In this document: positions 8,703-18,085 of the stretch, in pieces | How the letters are laid out: each line of letters opens with the position of its first letter | Numbering within the stretch: position 1 is the first letter of the stretch | Assembly: GCA_023442525.1 (NCBI GenBank) | Contig: JAEZZA010000004.1 | Coordinates: forward strand, 1-64,000 | DNA: 64,000 bases | DNA from: Bacteroidota bacterium | GTDB taxonomy: Bacteria; Bacteroidota; Bacteroidia; Bacteroidales; UBA10428 | Direction: 5' to 3' | Position numbers and translations under genes: made by a program | The notes under the pieces: model-generated | What the model saw: the letters and a program-made list of their open reading frames with translations, nothing else | What the model was told of the DNA's origin: nothing | The model's database searches: none

Positions 8703-9374
8703 TTAATCTGCAGGAGGTGAGGAAGGTGGTGAGGACTCAGGTGATGAGTCCGAATCCGGACTCTCCTCCTCTTCCATATCACTGATAAACTTCGTCGGGC
8801 CGGGACCTTCGTGCCGGTAAATAAACGACAGGGTTACACCGGTGAGAAGTCCCATTAAATGGGACTCCCACGACATATCAGGCATATAGGGAAATATTCC
8901 CCATACCATACTGCCATAAAGGAAAATCACCAACAGGGAAATAGCCATCAGATTGATATTCCGTCGGATTATTCCGCTGGTGAAAAGAAATGCGGCAAAA
9001 CTATATATCAGCCCGCTTGCTCCGATATGGTACGCCGACCGGGCAAAGATCCAAACCAGAATGCCTGTAAACAGGTAAGAAATACCAAGTACCTTCCAGG
9101 CAACCTTTTGATAGAAATAAAATATGGCCGTAAGCTGAAAAAAGAAGGGTATTGAGTTATTTATCAGGTGACTGAAATTTGAATGAATAAGAGGTGACGC
9201 CAATATCCCAATTAGCCCTTTTACTTCCCTTGGCTTTACTCCCATATAATATAATTCAAGTCCGTCAGCAATCTCAACGATCTTAACTATCCAGAAAAGG
9301 AAAACTATTATGGCCGGAGGAACCATGCTGAGTATAAACCGGCGGTACTCGAGACTATGTTGTTGCGTACTCAT
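8703..9374 (-). CDS. Rhomboid family intramembrane serine protease
   Basis: 223 residues with six hydrophobic segments. The catalytic Ser is in HIGASGLIY (Ser120) and the His in SWESHLMG (His172); SPLIHSNFSHLINN matches the conserved loop-1 region (HxxxxHLxxN). It would cleave transmembrane substrates within the inner membrane. The C terminus is an unusual acidic Ser/Pro-rich tail of about 25 residues, probably disordered. Stand-alone gene, convergent with ilvC. Confidence 0.9.
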   Translation of the reverse strand: MSTQQHSLEYRRFILSMVPPAIIVFLFWIVKIVEIADGLELYYMGVKPREVKGLIGILASPLIHSNFSHLINNSIPFFFQLTAIFYFYQKVAWKVLGISYLFTGILVWIFARSAYHIGASGLIYSFAAFLFTSGIIRRNINLMAISLLVIFLYGSMVWGIFPYMPDMSWESHLMGLLTGVTLSFIYRHEGPGPTKFISDMEEEESPDSDSSPESSPPSSPPAD

Positions 9375-9430
9375 CAGGTACAGTTTGCTTCGCCTGAAGG
9401 TCTCAGGCTCTCAATGACGGTTGACTAAGC

Positions 9431-10345
9431 CTAAATTGTCTTGAAATGTGAATAGTACTCGTAAAATGAATAGATCTTCAACAGTTCATCAATACCCTCT
9501 TCAACCGAAATCCGGGGTCTGAAACCAATCTTTTCAATCTTGTCGTAGTTCACCAAAAAATGCCTGAGATCCTTATCCTGCATCTGAGAATCAATTATTT
9601 TGAAATCAACTTTTGCCCGGATCATATTCGCAATTTCAAGCTTGGAATAATTCATATCATTACCGCCGGCGTTAAAGATATTCCCTCTCATCTGCTGGAA
9701 TTTTTCCATCGTCATAATATAGCACCCGGCAGCATCCTCAACATGCATAAAAGTACGTTTGGCAAATGAATCGAACAGAACCAGCACTCCTTCCTTAACA
9801 GCCTTATAAGTAAAATCGTTTACCATCAGATCGATCCGCATTTTCGGGCTAAAGCCGAAAATGGTTGCAAAGCGCAGGGCAACGGCATTTTCTTTTTCCA
9901 TGGTAATTTGTTCGGCCAGGTATTTAGTATTTGCATAAACACTGAATGGCACTATTGGTGTTTCTTCGTTGCATGCTTCGCCCGACCTGCCATAAAACGA
10001 GGTGGTGGATGCATAAATAAAACACTGATCTTTGCTGAGGCCTCTCAAAATATTACGGGTTGCCTGAACATTGATCAGATGAGCTGAGTGCGGATTTGCA
10101 GAACATGCCGGGTAGCCGCTGATACCTGCCAGGTGATAAATAAGATCGAATTCAGACAGATTCTTTATCTTATTTCTGATGTCACCCTTAATTATGGTGA
10201 GATTCTTGTTTTTAACCATATGCAGTACGGGTTCGTAACCATACATAAAATTATCCAGAATAGTTACGTTATAACCCTTCGCAAGTAACTTGCCGGTAAG
10301 CACAATTCCTTTATATCCGGCACCACCAGTAATTAGAATTTTCAA
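9431..10345 (-). CDS. NAD-dependent epimerase/dehydratase (SDR family)
   Basis: 304-residue extended SDR. The nucleotide-binding motif reads GGAGYKG where GGAGYIG is usual. The catalytic Ser/Thr lies in ASTTSFYG and the YxxxK pair in YANTKYLAEQ. Members act on nucleotide sugars (epimerases, dehydratases, reductases). Given the neighbouring acyltransferase, DegT aminotransferase and glycosyltransferases, a role in surface-sugar synthesis is likely; the substrate is not determined. Confidence 0.87.
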   Translation of the reverse strand: MKILITGGAGYKGIVLTGKLLAKGYNVTILDNFMYGYEPVLHMVKNKNLTIIKGDIRNKIKNLSEFDLIYHLAGISGYPACSANPHSAHLINVQATRNILRGLSKDQCFIYASTTSFYGRSGEACNEETPIVPFSVYANTKYLAEQITMEKENAVALRFATIFGFSPKMRIDLMVNDFTYKAVKEGVLVLFDSFAKRTFMHVEDAAGCYIMTMEKFQQMRGNIFNAGGNDMNYSKLEIANMIRAKVDFKIIDSQMQDKDLRHFLVNYDKIEKIGFRPRISVEEGIDELLKIYSFYEYYSHFKTI

Positions 10346-10485
10346 TTTGAAAGAATTTGAATTAAACTATCGTAAAGATTGACTAATCTTCTCAAATACC
10401 TTATATTAGAGGCACAATATTAACAATTTAGCCGTTCATATCTAAATTATTTTTCATTATTTATTCTCCTTCCCTTAAAATGGAT

Positions 10486-10493
10486 TAGCTTTG
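10486..10493 (+). promoter_or_regulatory. -7 element for the ACP-LuxE-LuxC operon
   Basis: TAGCTTTG matches TAnnTTTG exactly, 50 nt before the ACP start codon, in a 198-nt divergent intergenic region. No clear -33 box is seen. Confidence 0.5.
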
Positions 10494-10543
10494 GGACAAT
10501 ACCCGGACCGACCATTCCGGGATAAATTGCAAATAAATTATCA

Positions 10544-10780
10544 ATGAAACAATTTGAAGATAAATTAAAGAGCGTATTTGCTCAGGCTCTTGGCATTGAC
10601 AATAAAATTATTTCGAATGGCCTCGCTTACAGGTCGATCCCTCAGTGGGATTCAATTACTCACATGGTACTGATCAGTGAAATAGAATCTGCATTCGACA
10701 TATCTATAGAAACAGACGATGTAATTGATATGAGCAGTTTTGCCAGGGCAGTGGAAATCGTACAGAAATATCTTTCTTAA
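10544..10780 (+). CDS. Acyl carrier protein
   Basis: 78 residues. The phosphopantetheine attachment Ser is Ser37 in QWDSITHM; WDS in place of the housekeeping DSL motif marks a specialised ACP of the kind linked to secondary metabolism or polysaccharide decoration. It is the first gene of a six-gene plus-strand operon. The SDR, acyl ligase, LuxE-like and LuxC-like products downstream are natural partners for an ACP-bound intermediate. Confidence 0.9.
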   Translation: MKQFEDKLKSVFAQALGIDNKIISNGLAYRSIPQWDSITHMVLISEIESAFDISIETDDVIDMSSFARAVEIVQKYLS

Positions 10781-10808
10781 TTTTTGCTCTTGTTATATTT
10801 CCTTTCTT

Positions 10809-11552
10809 ATGTTACTGAAAGATAAAACCACCATAATTACAGGTGCATCAAGGGGAATAGGCCTGGCTATCGCGGAGACTTTTGCACGGAACGGGTCAAA
10901 CCTGATTTTGCTATCACGAAATCTAAATCTTCTGGATGAAACTAAGAAAAGACTCGAATCTGAGTATCCTGTTTCTGTTTCAGTTTTTCAAACTGATATA
11001 AGAAATATTGATGAAATAAAAGAAGTTACCAATACTCTGAAAAAAGAAAAAGTCAGTCCCGACACCCTGGTAAATAATGCCGGTATTATGGCGGATGCGG
11101 TGCTGCAGGTTATTAAACCGGAAACTGTCAACAATATATTTTCAACCAACGTTTTTGGCGCAATTTATCTCACACAAATGGTATTGCCCCTGTTTCTAAA
11201 GAAAAGAAAAGGCTCTGTAATCAATATCAGTTCCATAATTGGTACCCATGGTAATATCGGCCAGTCGGTTTATGGATCCAGCAAAAGTGCGGTTATAGGT
11301 TTTACTAAATCGTTAAGTAAAGAACTGGCACCGCTCAATATACGTGTTAATGCCATTGCCCCGGGGTTCATCGATACGGATATGATCAGAAATGTAGACG
11401 AAAGATTTTACAAAAAGAACCTGGAATCAATCGGTATGAAACGTATAGGAAAGCCTGAAGATGTGGCAAATACTGCTCTTTTCCTGGCGTCAGATCTTTC
11501 TGATTATGTTACCGGTCAGGTTATCGGAGTCGACGGCGGCATGATCATATAA
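10809..11552 (+). CDS. SDR family oxidoreductase, FabG-like
   Basis: 247 residues from ATG 10809; the earlier in-frame start would overlap the ACP. The NAD(P) motif is TGASRGIG, with NNAG at the end of beta 4, the catalytic Ser in INISSIIG, YGSSKSAV as YxxxK, and the SDYVTGQVIGVDGG C-terminal signature typical of 3-oxoacyl-ACP reductases. With the adjacent ACP it probably reduces a 3-oxoacyl thioester. Whether it is specific to this operon or can also serve the pigment locus is unknown. Confidence 0.92.
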   Translation: MLLKDKTTIITGASRGIGLAIAETFARNGSNLILLSRNLNLLDETKKRLESEYPVSVSVFQTDIRNIDEIKEVTNTLKKEKVSPDTLVNNAGIMADAVLQVIKPETVNNIFSTNVFGAIYLTQMVLPLFLKKRKGSVINISSIIGTHGNIGQSVYGSSKSAVIGFTKSLSKELAPLNIRVNAIAPGFIDTDMIRNVDERFYKKNLESIGMKRIGKPEDVANTALFLASDLSDYVTGQVIGVDGGMII

Positions 11553-11561
11553 TTACAGGGC

Positions 11562-12953
11562 ATGTATTCCGAACTTATTAATAGCATTATCCATAATAAG
11601 TCGTTACGGTTTATCGATGCCGAGACAAAAACAGAATCGGGCGTACAGGAGATTTTTATTGACCATGAGATTATTGCCGGCGGGAAGAGAAGCCTGGCTT
11701 TCTTATACATCGACAATTCTTTGAACTCCGTTAGAGTTTTACTCAGCTTTCTGCGGAGTGAACACGTGGTTGCTTTGTTAAGTCCCCGTCTGAATCCGGT
11801 TTTTAAAAATAATCTCGAGGCCCTGTATAGTCCTGTCCTGATATATGATTTCACCCGCGAAAGTATACCTGGCTATTCTTTTCAAACAGTGGCGGATGGC
11901 ATATCACTTTTCACAGGCATAACCGGCCGCGATTACCCGATTCACGATTCCCTTAAGGTATTACTCAGTACTTCAGGAACTACCGGTTCACCAAAGTTTG
12001 TGAAACTATCGGAAAATAATCTACTTAGCAACGCTGTCTCCATTCTCGACTATTTGCCGGTTAATCATACCCATAACACACCTTTGAACCTGCCGGTATA
12101 TTATTCTTACGGACTTTCTGTTTTAACCACTAACGCCATTCGCGGCGGGAGAATTATCTGCACAAACAAAGACGTGCTAAATAAGGAATTCTGGACTGAT
12201 TTCAATAACTATCAGTATTCATCAATTGCCGGAGTTCCTTACGTATATGAGGTACTACACCGTATCGGTTTTACGAAAAAGTCTTATCCTTCGATCCGGT
12301 ACATGACTCAGGCCGGTGGAAAGCTGAATAACGAGCTGGTTAAGGTATTCGGCAACTACGCTAAAGAGAATAATATCCGGTTCTATGTTATGTATGGCCA
12401 AACAGAGGCCACCGCACGTATGTCGTATCTCGATCCGGCATACCTCGACTCAAAAATTGGTTCAATTGGTAAACCCATCCTGAACGGGAAGTTTTATATT
12501 GATGAACATTCAGGTGAACTCTGTTACACTGGTCCCAATGTTTTCGGAGGTTATGCCAACGAAATCCCCGACCTTCAGTTTTTTGAAATGAACGATGAAC
12601 TGAAAACCGGTGATATCGCCTCGGTCGATTCCGATGGTTTTTATTACATCACTGGCAGGTCGAAACGGTTTGTAAAAATTGCCGGATCACGAATCAACCT
12701 CGATGAGGTGGAATCAATGCTCAGGAATAAATTTGAAGGTATAGCGTTATATTGCACAGGATTGAACGATAAGTTCATTCTTGTGGTTACTATGGATATG
12801 AATTTCGATCTTAACCTGGCCATTGATTTCATTTCAGAAGAACTGGCACTGCACCGGACTTTTGTAAAAACCCGGCACATGGAGCAGATTCCGCTTACTG
12901 AGAATGGTAAGGTAAACTACAATTTAATCCGGAGTCAGTATGAAGCAGGTTGA
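11562..12953 (+). CDS. AMP-dependent acyl-CoA/ACP synthetase family protein
   Basis: 463-residue ANL-superfamily adenylating enzyme. The P-loop-like A3 motif is LLSTSGTTGSPKFVKL; A5 is MYGQTEATARM. The hinge region is LKTGDIASVDSDGFYYITGR and the catalytic Lys is probably in LTENGKVNYN near the C terminus. It is shorter at the N terminus than typical acyl-CoA ligases. Its likely job is to activate a carboxylate and load the neighbouring ACP or CoA. It overlaps the LuxE-like gene by 14 nt, so the two are probably translationally coupled. Confidence 0.85.
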   Translation: MYSELINSIIHNKSLRFIDAETKTESGVQEIFIDHEIIAGGKRSLAFLYIDNSLNSVRVLLSFLRSEHVVALLSPRLNPVFKNNLEALYSPVLIYDFTRESIPGYSFQTVADGISLFTGITGRDYPIHDSLKVLLSTSGTTGSPKFVKLSENNLLSNAVSILDYLPVNHTHNTPLNLPVYYSYGLSVLTTNAIRGGRIICTNKDVLNKEFWTDFNNYQYSSIAGVPYVYEVLHRIGFTKKSYPSIRYMTQAGGKLNNELVKVFGNYAKENNIRFYVMYGQTEATARMSYLDPAYLDSKIGSIGKPILNGKFYIDEHSGELCYTGPNVFGGYANEIPDLQFFEMNDELKTGDIASVDSDGFYYITGRSKRFVKIAGSRINLDEVESMLRNKFEGIALYCTGLNDKFILVVTMDMNFDLNLAIDFISEELALHRTFVKTRHMEQIPLTENGKVNYNLIRSQYEAG

Positions 12954-14007
12954 GTTATTCGATATTCCCCAGTTTTCTCTTTTTCAGAAAAGAAAAAGTG
13001 AACTGATATCGGGCATTTTGAATGACCTGCACCGCTTTCATTACCAAAACAGTAAAGAATACCGGATGATTACGGCAGGCATATTTAACGATGTCCGCGA
13101 TATACATACACTTGACGAACTTCCCTATATTCCGGTGAGTCTCTTTAAAAACAGGGAACTCAAAAGCATTCCCGACGATAAAGTTTATAAGGTACTCACG
13201 TCAAGCGGCACTACCGGTACTATTCCCAGCAGGATTTACCTGGATACGGAGACGGCACGGCTTCAGACCGTGGCCCTGAGTAAAATTATTACCCATATCA
13301 TAGGAAATCAACGGTTGCCAATGATCATAGTGGATACCCGGAATGTATTGAAGGACAGGAGTAGCTTCTCGGCCCGGGGAGCAGGAATTTTAGGTTTATC
13401 CGTATTCGGAAAAGATCATTTGTACCTGCTTAACGATGATTTTGAACCCAAACTGAACGAACTGAAAGAATTTCTAGATAAGCACAAAGGTGAGAGAATT
13501 CTGATTTTTGGATTCACTTCATTAATATGGCAGTTTTTTTACAGCATTGATTTTCCGTTCGATGTTGATCTGGAAAATGCCTTTCTGATCCATAGCGGTG
13601 GCTGGAAGAAAATGCAGGAAAAGTCCGTCGATAACCAAACCTTCAAAAAGCTTCTGAATGAAAAATTCGGGATAACCGATATTTATAACTTTTACGGAAT
13701 GGTTGAACAGGTAGGCTCAGTGTACATCGAGAACAGCAAAGGATACCTGCATTGCCCGAATTTTTCAGATATAATTATCAGAAATCCGGTTAATATGTCG
13801 GTTCAGCCTATAGGTAAAGAAGGTCTTATTCAGGTAATCAGTACTCTGCCTTTGAGTTATCCCGGTCATTCAATTCTTACTGAAGATATCGGAGTATGCA
13901 TCGGTGAGGATGACGCGGATATTCCCTGGAAAGGCAGGTACTTTAAGGTGGTGGGAAGAGCAAAAAAAGCTGAGTTACGCGGTTGCAGTGATACTTTTAC
14001 TAACTAA
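12940..14007 (+). CDS. LuxE-like acyl-protein synthetase
   Basis: 355 residues with overall resemblance to the LuxE acyl-protein synthetase family (ANL-related). The adenylate-type motif is LTSSGTTGTIPSRIYLD; IYNFYGMVEQVGSVY and the C-terminal GRAKKAELRGCSDT also fit. In the luminous fatty-acid reductase complex, LuxE activates a fatty acid and passes the acyl group to LuxC. Its pairing with LuxC here supports the same acyl relay. No luxA, luxB or luxD is present, so bioluminescence is not the product. Confidence 0.85.
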   Translation: MKQVELFDIPQFSLFQKRKSELISGILNDLHRFHYQNSKEYRMITAGIFNDVRDIHTLDELPYIPVSLFKNRELKSIPDDKVYKVLTSSGTTGTIPSRIYLDTETARLQTVALSKIITHIIGNQRLPMIIVDTRNVLKDRSSFSARGAGILGLSVFGKDHLYLLNDDFEPKLNELKEFLDKHKGERILIFGFTSLIWQFFYSIDFPFDVDLENAFLIHSGGWKKMQEKSVDNQTFKKLLNEKFGITDIYNFYGMVEQVGSVYIENSKGYLHCPNFSDIIIRNPVNMSVQPIGKEGLIQVISTLPLSYPGHSILTEDIGVCIGEDDADIPWKGRYFKVVGRAKKAELRGCSDTFTN

Positions 14008-14024
14008 CCGTTCTTGAAAGATTC

Positions 14025-15275
14025 ATGAACACGATCAGACAATTATCTCCGGAAAAAGCGGCTGTTTCACCCGAACAACTCTTACCCCTGCTCGATAGGC
14101 AGTTTACCCTGAAACCCTTTGATCCGCTTACTATTGAATTTTTTAATAGTCTGTCACGTTTCATCTTAACCGATAAAAGGCTGAACAGACTGGCTGCCTT
14201 TGCTGCACTGGGATTCTGGTTGCGGCAGGCAAACATAAATCAGATTATCAGGGAAAACCGGCATTTGACCGAAAGTTCATCGTACAGTATTGAGCCTTTG
14301 GGAATTGTTTTCCATGTATGCCCATCGAATGTGGATACCATGTTCATTTACAGTCTTGCCATTTCGCTCTTGATGGGCAATAAAAATATTATTAAACTTT
14401 CGTCACGGCTTAATAATGAATCTGTTGATTACTTTATCGACGGTATCAATTCGCTGTTGAAGGATGATAAGTTCGGGATATTTAAACATTACCTCGCCTT
14501 TATCACCTACAGCCATGATGATGAAATAAGCGGTTATTTTTCATTGAATGCTGATGCCCGGATACTGTGGGGTGGCGATCAGACAATAAAGTTTTTCAAT
14601 ACTTTTCAAACCAGGCCTAAAAGCAAAGATCTTGTTTTTGCCGACCGCGTTTCAGCCGCAGTGTTTAAATCGCGTCAGTTTCTTGAATTATCCGATAGCG
14701 ATAAGAAAGAAACTTCCCGGAAATTCTTTAACGATACTTTTACATTCGATCAGCTGGGATGCTCATCTCCGCAAGTACTGTTCACTATTGGAACGGATGT
14801 TGAAAACAGGCAATTCACCGGTGAAATTTACCATCTGCTGAATCAATTTGCAGTCGGGCAGTATGATCAGGATGTTTATGCCCTGGCGAATATGAAAATG
14901 AATTTTCTGGCCGGGAACGTTATTGACGGATTAGTCGCAAGCGTTATAAAATCAAGCAACTATCTTGTATTTGCCGAACTCGGTGAATCAGTATCTGAAG
15001 TTCATAAATCGTGCGGTGCCGGATTTTTGTTTGTCAAACATTTAGAGTCTGCAGACAATATCGGAAATTTTATTAACCGTAAAGTTCAGACTCTTAGTTA
15101 TTTTGGCTTATCGGCCGAAGAACTGAGGGTTATCGGTGAAATATCTTACTCGCGTGGAATTGACAGGCTGGTACCTGTAGGTATGGCATTGAATTTCGAT
15201 TATATATGGGATGGATATAATCTGGCCGATGAATTGTGCAACAAAAAAAGAGTTATTCAAATTGAAAAGTCATGA
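14025..15275 (+). CDS. LuxC-like acyl-CoA reductase (acyl group to aldehyde)
   Basis: 416 residues of the LuxC family, an aldehyde-dehydrogenase-superfamily reductase. The nucleophile is Cys246 in QLGCSSPQ, the conserved LuxC cysteine context. Other landmarks are HVCPSNVDTMFIYS (cofactor region) and LWGGDQTIKFF. It would reduce an acyl group delivered by the LuxE-like partner to an aldehyde with NAD(P)H. It lies 17 nt after luxE-like and overlaps the next methyltransferase by 4 nt. Confidence 0.87.
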   Translation: MNTIRQLSPEKAAVSPEQLLPLLDRQFTLKPFDPLTIEFFNSLSRFILTDKRLNRLAAFAALGFWLRQANINQIIRENRHLTESSSYSIEPLGIVFHVCPSNVDTMFIYSLAISLLMGNKNIIKLSSRLNNESVDYFIDGINSLLKDDKFGIFKHYLAFITYSHDDEISGYFSLNADARILWGGDQTIKFFNTFQTRPKSKDLVFADRVSAAVFKSRQFLELSDSDKKETSRKFFNDTFTFDQLGCSSPQVLFTIGTDVENRQFTGEIYHLLNQFAVGQYDQDVYALANMKMNFLAGNVIDGLVASVIKSSNYLVFAELGESVSEVHKSCGAGFLFVKHLESADNIGNFINRKVQTLSYFGLSAEELRVIGEISYSRGIDRLVPVGMALNFDYIWDGYNLADELCNKKRVIQIEKS

Positions 15276-16204
15276 GTTTAAACGTCACCGCTTATCAGAA
15301 ATCTTATAAACTGCAGGAATCCGATCTACTGCCACCTGACAACAGCTGCCGTTTTTGCGGATCGGCTGACCGGAAAGGCGTTTTCGAACTTCAGACCAAT
15401 CCCGATGTGCAATTATTAAGATGTAAAAACTGTTATGCATACAGTTCATCCAGGATGCCTTCGGATGATGCCTTAGCCAGTTATTATAACCGGTATTATG
15501 AATCCGGAATCTTTGAAAAAACAGGTGAACAGGTTACTTCCGACGATTCATTTCGCCAGGCGTCATTGCTGGCTGGAAAAATCCGGAAATATGTCCCTGC
15601 CGGGGATATTCGTATTCTGGACTTCGGAGGCGGAGATGGTTCCATATCAGTAAAGATGGCGTTGGAATTGCTCAATTATCAGTTCCCTCATATTGAAATC
15701 ATAGTGGTAGATCTGAACCAAATGGAGATCGATTCACCTGATAGTTCAATCACAATTAGCAACACACAGAACCTCGATTCAGTAAATGGGGAATTCGACA
15801 TAGTTTTGGCCAGTGCCATCCTGGAGCACCTTCCGGATCCCAATAGGATCATTCAATCATTGTTGAAGTTTCTAAAAACAGATGGTGTTTTTTATGCCCG
15901 GACACCTTCGGTAGCTAAGATTATCAGCACATTTGCCTTAATGGGAATTAAAATTGATTTCACATTTCCGGGTCATTTGCACGATTTGGGACAGAAATTC
16001 TGGAACGGTTATATGGACAAGTGCCTGCCCGATAAGCGGAATTATGTTATTCTCGAAAGCCGTCCCTCTGTTTCCGAAACCACGTACAGGCATTATTTCT
16101 TCAGAAGCCTGGTGTCGAACCTTCTTAAATTACCATGGTATATTCTGGGCAGCAGATATGAGATGGTAGGAGGGTGGACAATACTGATCAAAAAGATTCA
16201 ATAA
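15272..16204 (+). CDS. Methyltransferase with N-terminal zinc-binding motif
   Basis: 310 residues. Four N-terminal cysteines (CRFCGS near residue 25 and CKNC near 51) suggest a zinc ribbon, followed by a Methyltransf_23-like SAM domain: ILDFGGGDGSIS, then FDIVLASAILEHLPDPNRI. Proteins of this build are common in polysaccharide and natural-product loci. It ends the LuxE/LuxC operon and overlaps by 7 nt with the convergent acyltransferase. Its methyl acceptor is unknown. Confidence 0.82.
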   Translation: MSLNVTAYQKSYKLQESDLLPPDNSCRFCGSADRKGVFELQTNPDVQLLRCKNCYAYSSSRMPSDDALASYYNRYYESGIFEKTGEQVTSDDSFRQASLLAGKIRKYVPAGDIRILDFGGGDGSISVKMALELLNYQFPHIEIIVVDLNQMEIDSPDSSITISNTQNLDSVNGEFDIVLASAILEHLPDPNRIIQSLLKFLKTDGVFYARTPSVAKIISTFALMGIKIDFTFPGHLHDLGQKFWNGYMDKCLPDKRNYVILESRPSVSETTYRHYFFRSLVSNLLKLPWYILGSRYEMVGGWTILIKKIQ

Positions 16205-16974
16205 ACCGGATCATCAAACTTTACTCTCTCACGTTGAACATAGGTTTTTTCGAAATTGATGATCTCGCTTGTCCATGCCTTTAACCTCCGTGAAATAACC
16301 GATCCGGGATACGAAACTGCTCCTTCTTCCAAAACGGTATAAGGTAATACTACAACATTGGTAGTTACCCAGGAGTCTTTCTTCAATACTATTTTTCCTG
16401 AAATCACATTTCGGTGTTCGTTAGGCACCATAGGACCGGATGTTCTGTGTCCGTTAATGGCCGTATCGGTTGCGGCAACCAGAATACTGCCATAACTTAC
16501 CGATGAATAATCTTCCATTACCACGCTGCCTCCCTTGGCAATAATGACGCCCATGGCAATATGAACGCCTTTTCCTATTTTCAATGAATCACAGCCAATG
16601 GCAACTTTCTTGTCGATCATTACAAATTCGTCGATCTCATAGTTCTGAATGTTTTCAAAAACTACATCCTCGTCGATAATAATATTGCCGCCCCATTTCT
16701 TTGCCTTGGTGCTGTAATAAAGGGCCCGGATATAATAACCGAAATAGCCGTTTACCGATTTAATAAATACATATACCAGGCTTGAATAAACAGGGATTGG
16801 AAGTATAAGAATATATGCCACCAGGCGTTCCGCAAGAACAAGGGGAACCTTTACCAGGGGAGATTTCAGCAGCCATGAGATTATTTTGAACAGCCTTTTT
16901 TGCGAGGGTGTAGCTATTCTGAGTTGAGCAAGAAAACTGAAGAACTTATGGTCATATACTGTTTTAATGTACAT
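16198..16974 (-). CDS. Hexapeptide-repeat (LbetaH) acyltransferase
   Basis: 258 residues. An N-terminal region of about 100 residues with one or two hydrophobic helices is followed by a left-handed beta-helix of imperfect hexapeptide repeats (VMIDKKVAIGCDSLKIGKGV to VVLPYTVLEEGAVSYPGSVI). Such enzymes acetylate sugars or O-antigen precursors. Directly upstream sits the DegT aminotransferase (6-nt spacing), so N-acylation of an aminosugar is a reasonable guess, though the hydrophobic N terminus is not typical of PglD-like enzymes. Confidence 0.8.
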   Translation of the reverse strand: MYIKTVYDHKFFSFLAQLRIATPSQKRLFKIISWLLKSPLVKVPLVLAERLVAYILILPIPVYSSLVYVFIKSVNGYFGYYIRALYYSTKAKKWGGNIIIDEDVVFENIQNYEIDEFVMIDKKVAIGCDSLKIGKGVHIAMGVIIAKGGSVVMEDYSSVSYGSILVAATDTAINGHRTSGPMVPNEHRNVISGKIVLKKDSWVTTNVVVLPYTVLEEGAVSYPGSVISRRLKAWTSEIINFEKTYVQRERVKFDDPVY

Positions 16975-16979
16975 GATGG

Positions 16980-18074
16980 TCAGGATTTATAAAAACCTTT
17001 GATCTGCTCACATATATATTCAATATCGTCTGTTGTCAGTCGGCAATGTATGGGGAGTGACATACCCTTATTATAAGCTTCGTTGGCAATGGGATATTCA
17101 TCTTCTTTATAATTCAGATAAGAAAAGCACGGTTGCCTGTGAAGCGGGTAAAACATACGACGTGTTTGAATGCCGTTTGATTCAAGATAGGCAAGTATAC
17201 CTTCAATATCCGGAACCTTAATATTAACTCTAAAGGGTACAAAATTACTAAACTCGTTCACCTTTATGAATTCAATTCCTTTAAGAGGTCTGAGCAGGCT
17301 TTCGTACTGCTTATGATTCTTCTGTTTTATGCTCTTTATTTCTTCAAACTTTTTTATTTGGGCAACCCCTACAGCGCACTGCAGGTCGGTCATCCTGAAA
17401 TTCATACCCAGTTCGGGATGAATAAATGTTCCGCTGTTTGGCCTTCCCTGGTTACGCAACATTTTAAGTTTGTTGAAAATGTCTTCGTTGTTGGTAAGCA
17501 CTACTGCACCTTCGCCGGTAGTAATGGTTTTATCGGCAAAAAACGAAATCACTCCAACATCGCCTATCGTGCCTGTATGTTTTCCTTTATAAAACACTCC
17601 AAATCCCTGAGCTGCATCTTCAACTATTTTAAGATTATATTTCGCGGCAATTTCTTTTACAGGGTCCATATTGCACGACTGTCCATAAATATGAACCGGC
17701 ATAATTGCCCTGGTTCTTTTGGTGATCAGGCGTTCGATCTGCGAAGTATTAATTTGCAGGTCATCCGGATTGATGTCTGCAAACACCGGTCTCGCCCCTG
17801 TAAATGCTATTGAAGATGCAGAAGCATTAAAAGTGAAATCGGGGACAATTACTTCATCACCTTCGGTGATTCCGAGGCTTAACAAGGCCAGAAAGAGTCC
17901 TAAAGTTCCGTTATTAGCCAGCACGGCATACTTTGCACCTGTGAATTCTTTTAATAACGACAGAAATTCCTGGGAGAATGGTCCTTCAGTGACCCAGCCT
18001 GAATCTATGACCTTTTCCAGATTGGCTTTTTCTTCCTCATTGAAGAACGGTTGAATTTGTTGGATCCTGTACAT
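16980..18074 (-). CDS. DegT/DnrJ/EryC1/StrS family aminotransferase
   Basis: 364 residues from ATG 18074 (MYRIQQIQPF); the longer frame to 18140 would run into the upstream gene. It is a PLP-dependent sugar aminotransferase: the cofactor Lys is in ISFFADKTITTGEGA and NNGTLGLFLALLSLG near the N terminus is characteristic. It resembles perosamine- or GDP-4-keto-6-deoxyhexose-type aminotransferases. It lies between a methyltransferase-GT2 fusion and an acyltransferase, which together fit synthesis and transfer of an N-acylated aminosugar. Confidence 0.88.
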   Translation of the reverse strand: MYRIQQIQPFFNEEEKANLEKVIDSGWVTEGPFSQEFLSLLKEFTGAKYAVLANNGTLGLFLALLSLGITEGDEVIVPDFTFNASASSIAFTGARPVFADINPDDLQINTSQIERLITKRTRAIMPVHIYGQSCNMDPVKEIAAKYNLKIVEDAAQGFGVFYKGKHTGTIGDVGVISFFADKTITTGEGAVVLTNNEDIFNKLKMLRNQGRPNSGTFIHPELGMNFRMTDLQCAVGVAQIKKFEEIKSIKQKNHKQYESLLRPLKGIEFIKVNEFSNFVPFRVNIKVPDIEGILAYLESNGIQTRRMFYPLHRQPCFSYLNYKEDEYPIANEAYNKGMSLPIHCRLTTDDIEYICEQIKGFYKS

Positions 18075-18085
18075 CTTAAAAAGTA

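Noticed and set aside
10544..16204. Bioluminescence (lux) operon
   Set aside because: LuxE- and LuxC-like genes are present but no luxA, luxB or luxD; the ACP, SDR and methyltransferase context points to another acyl-aldehyde pathway.
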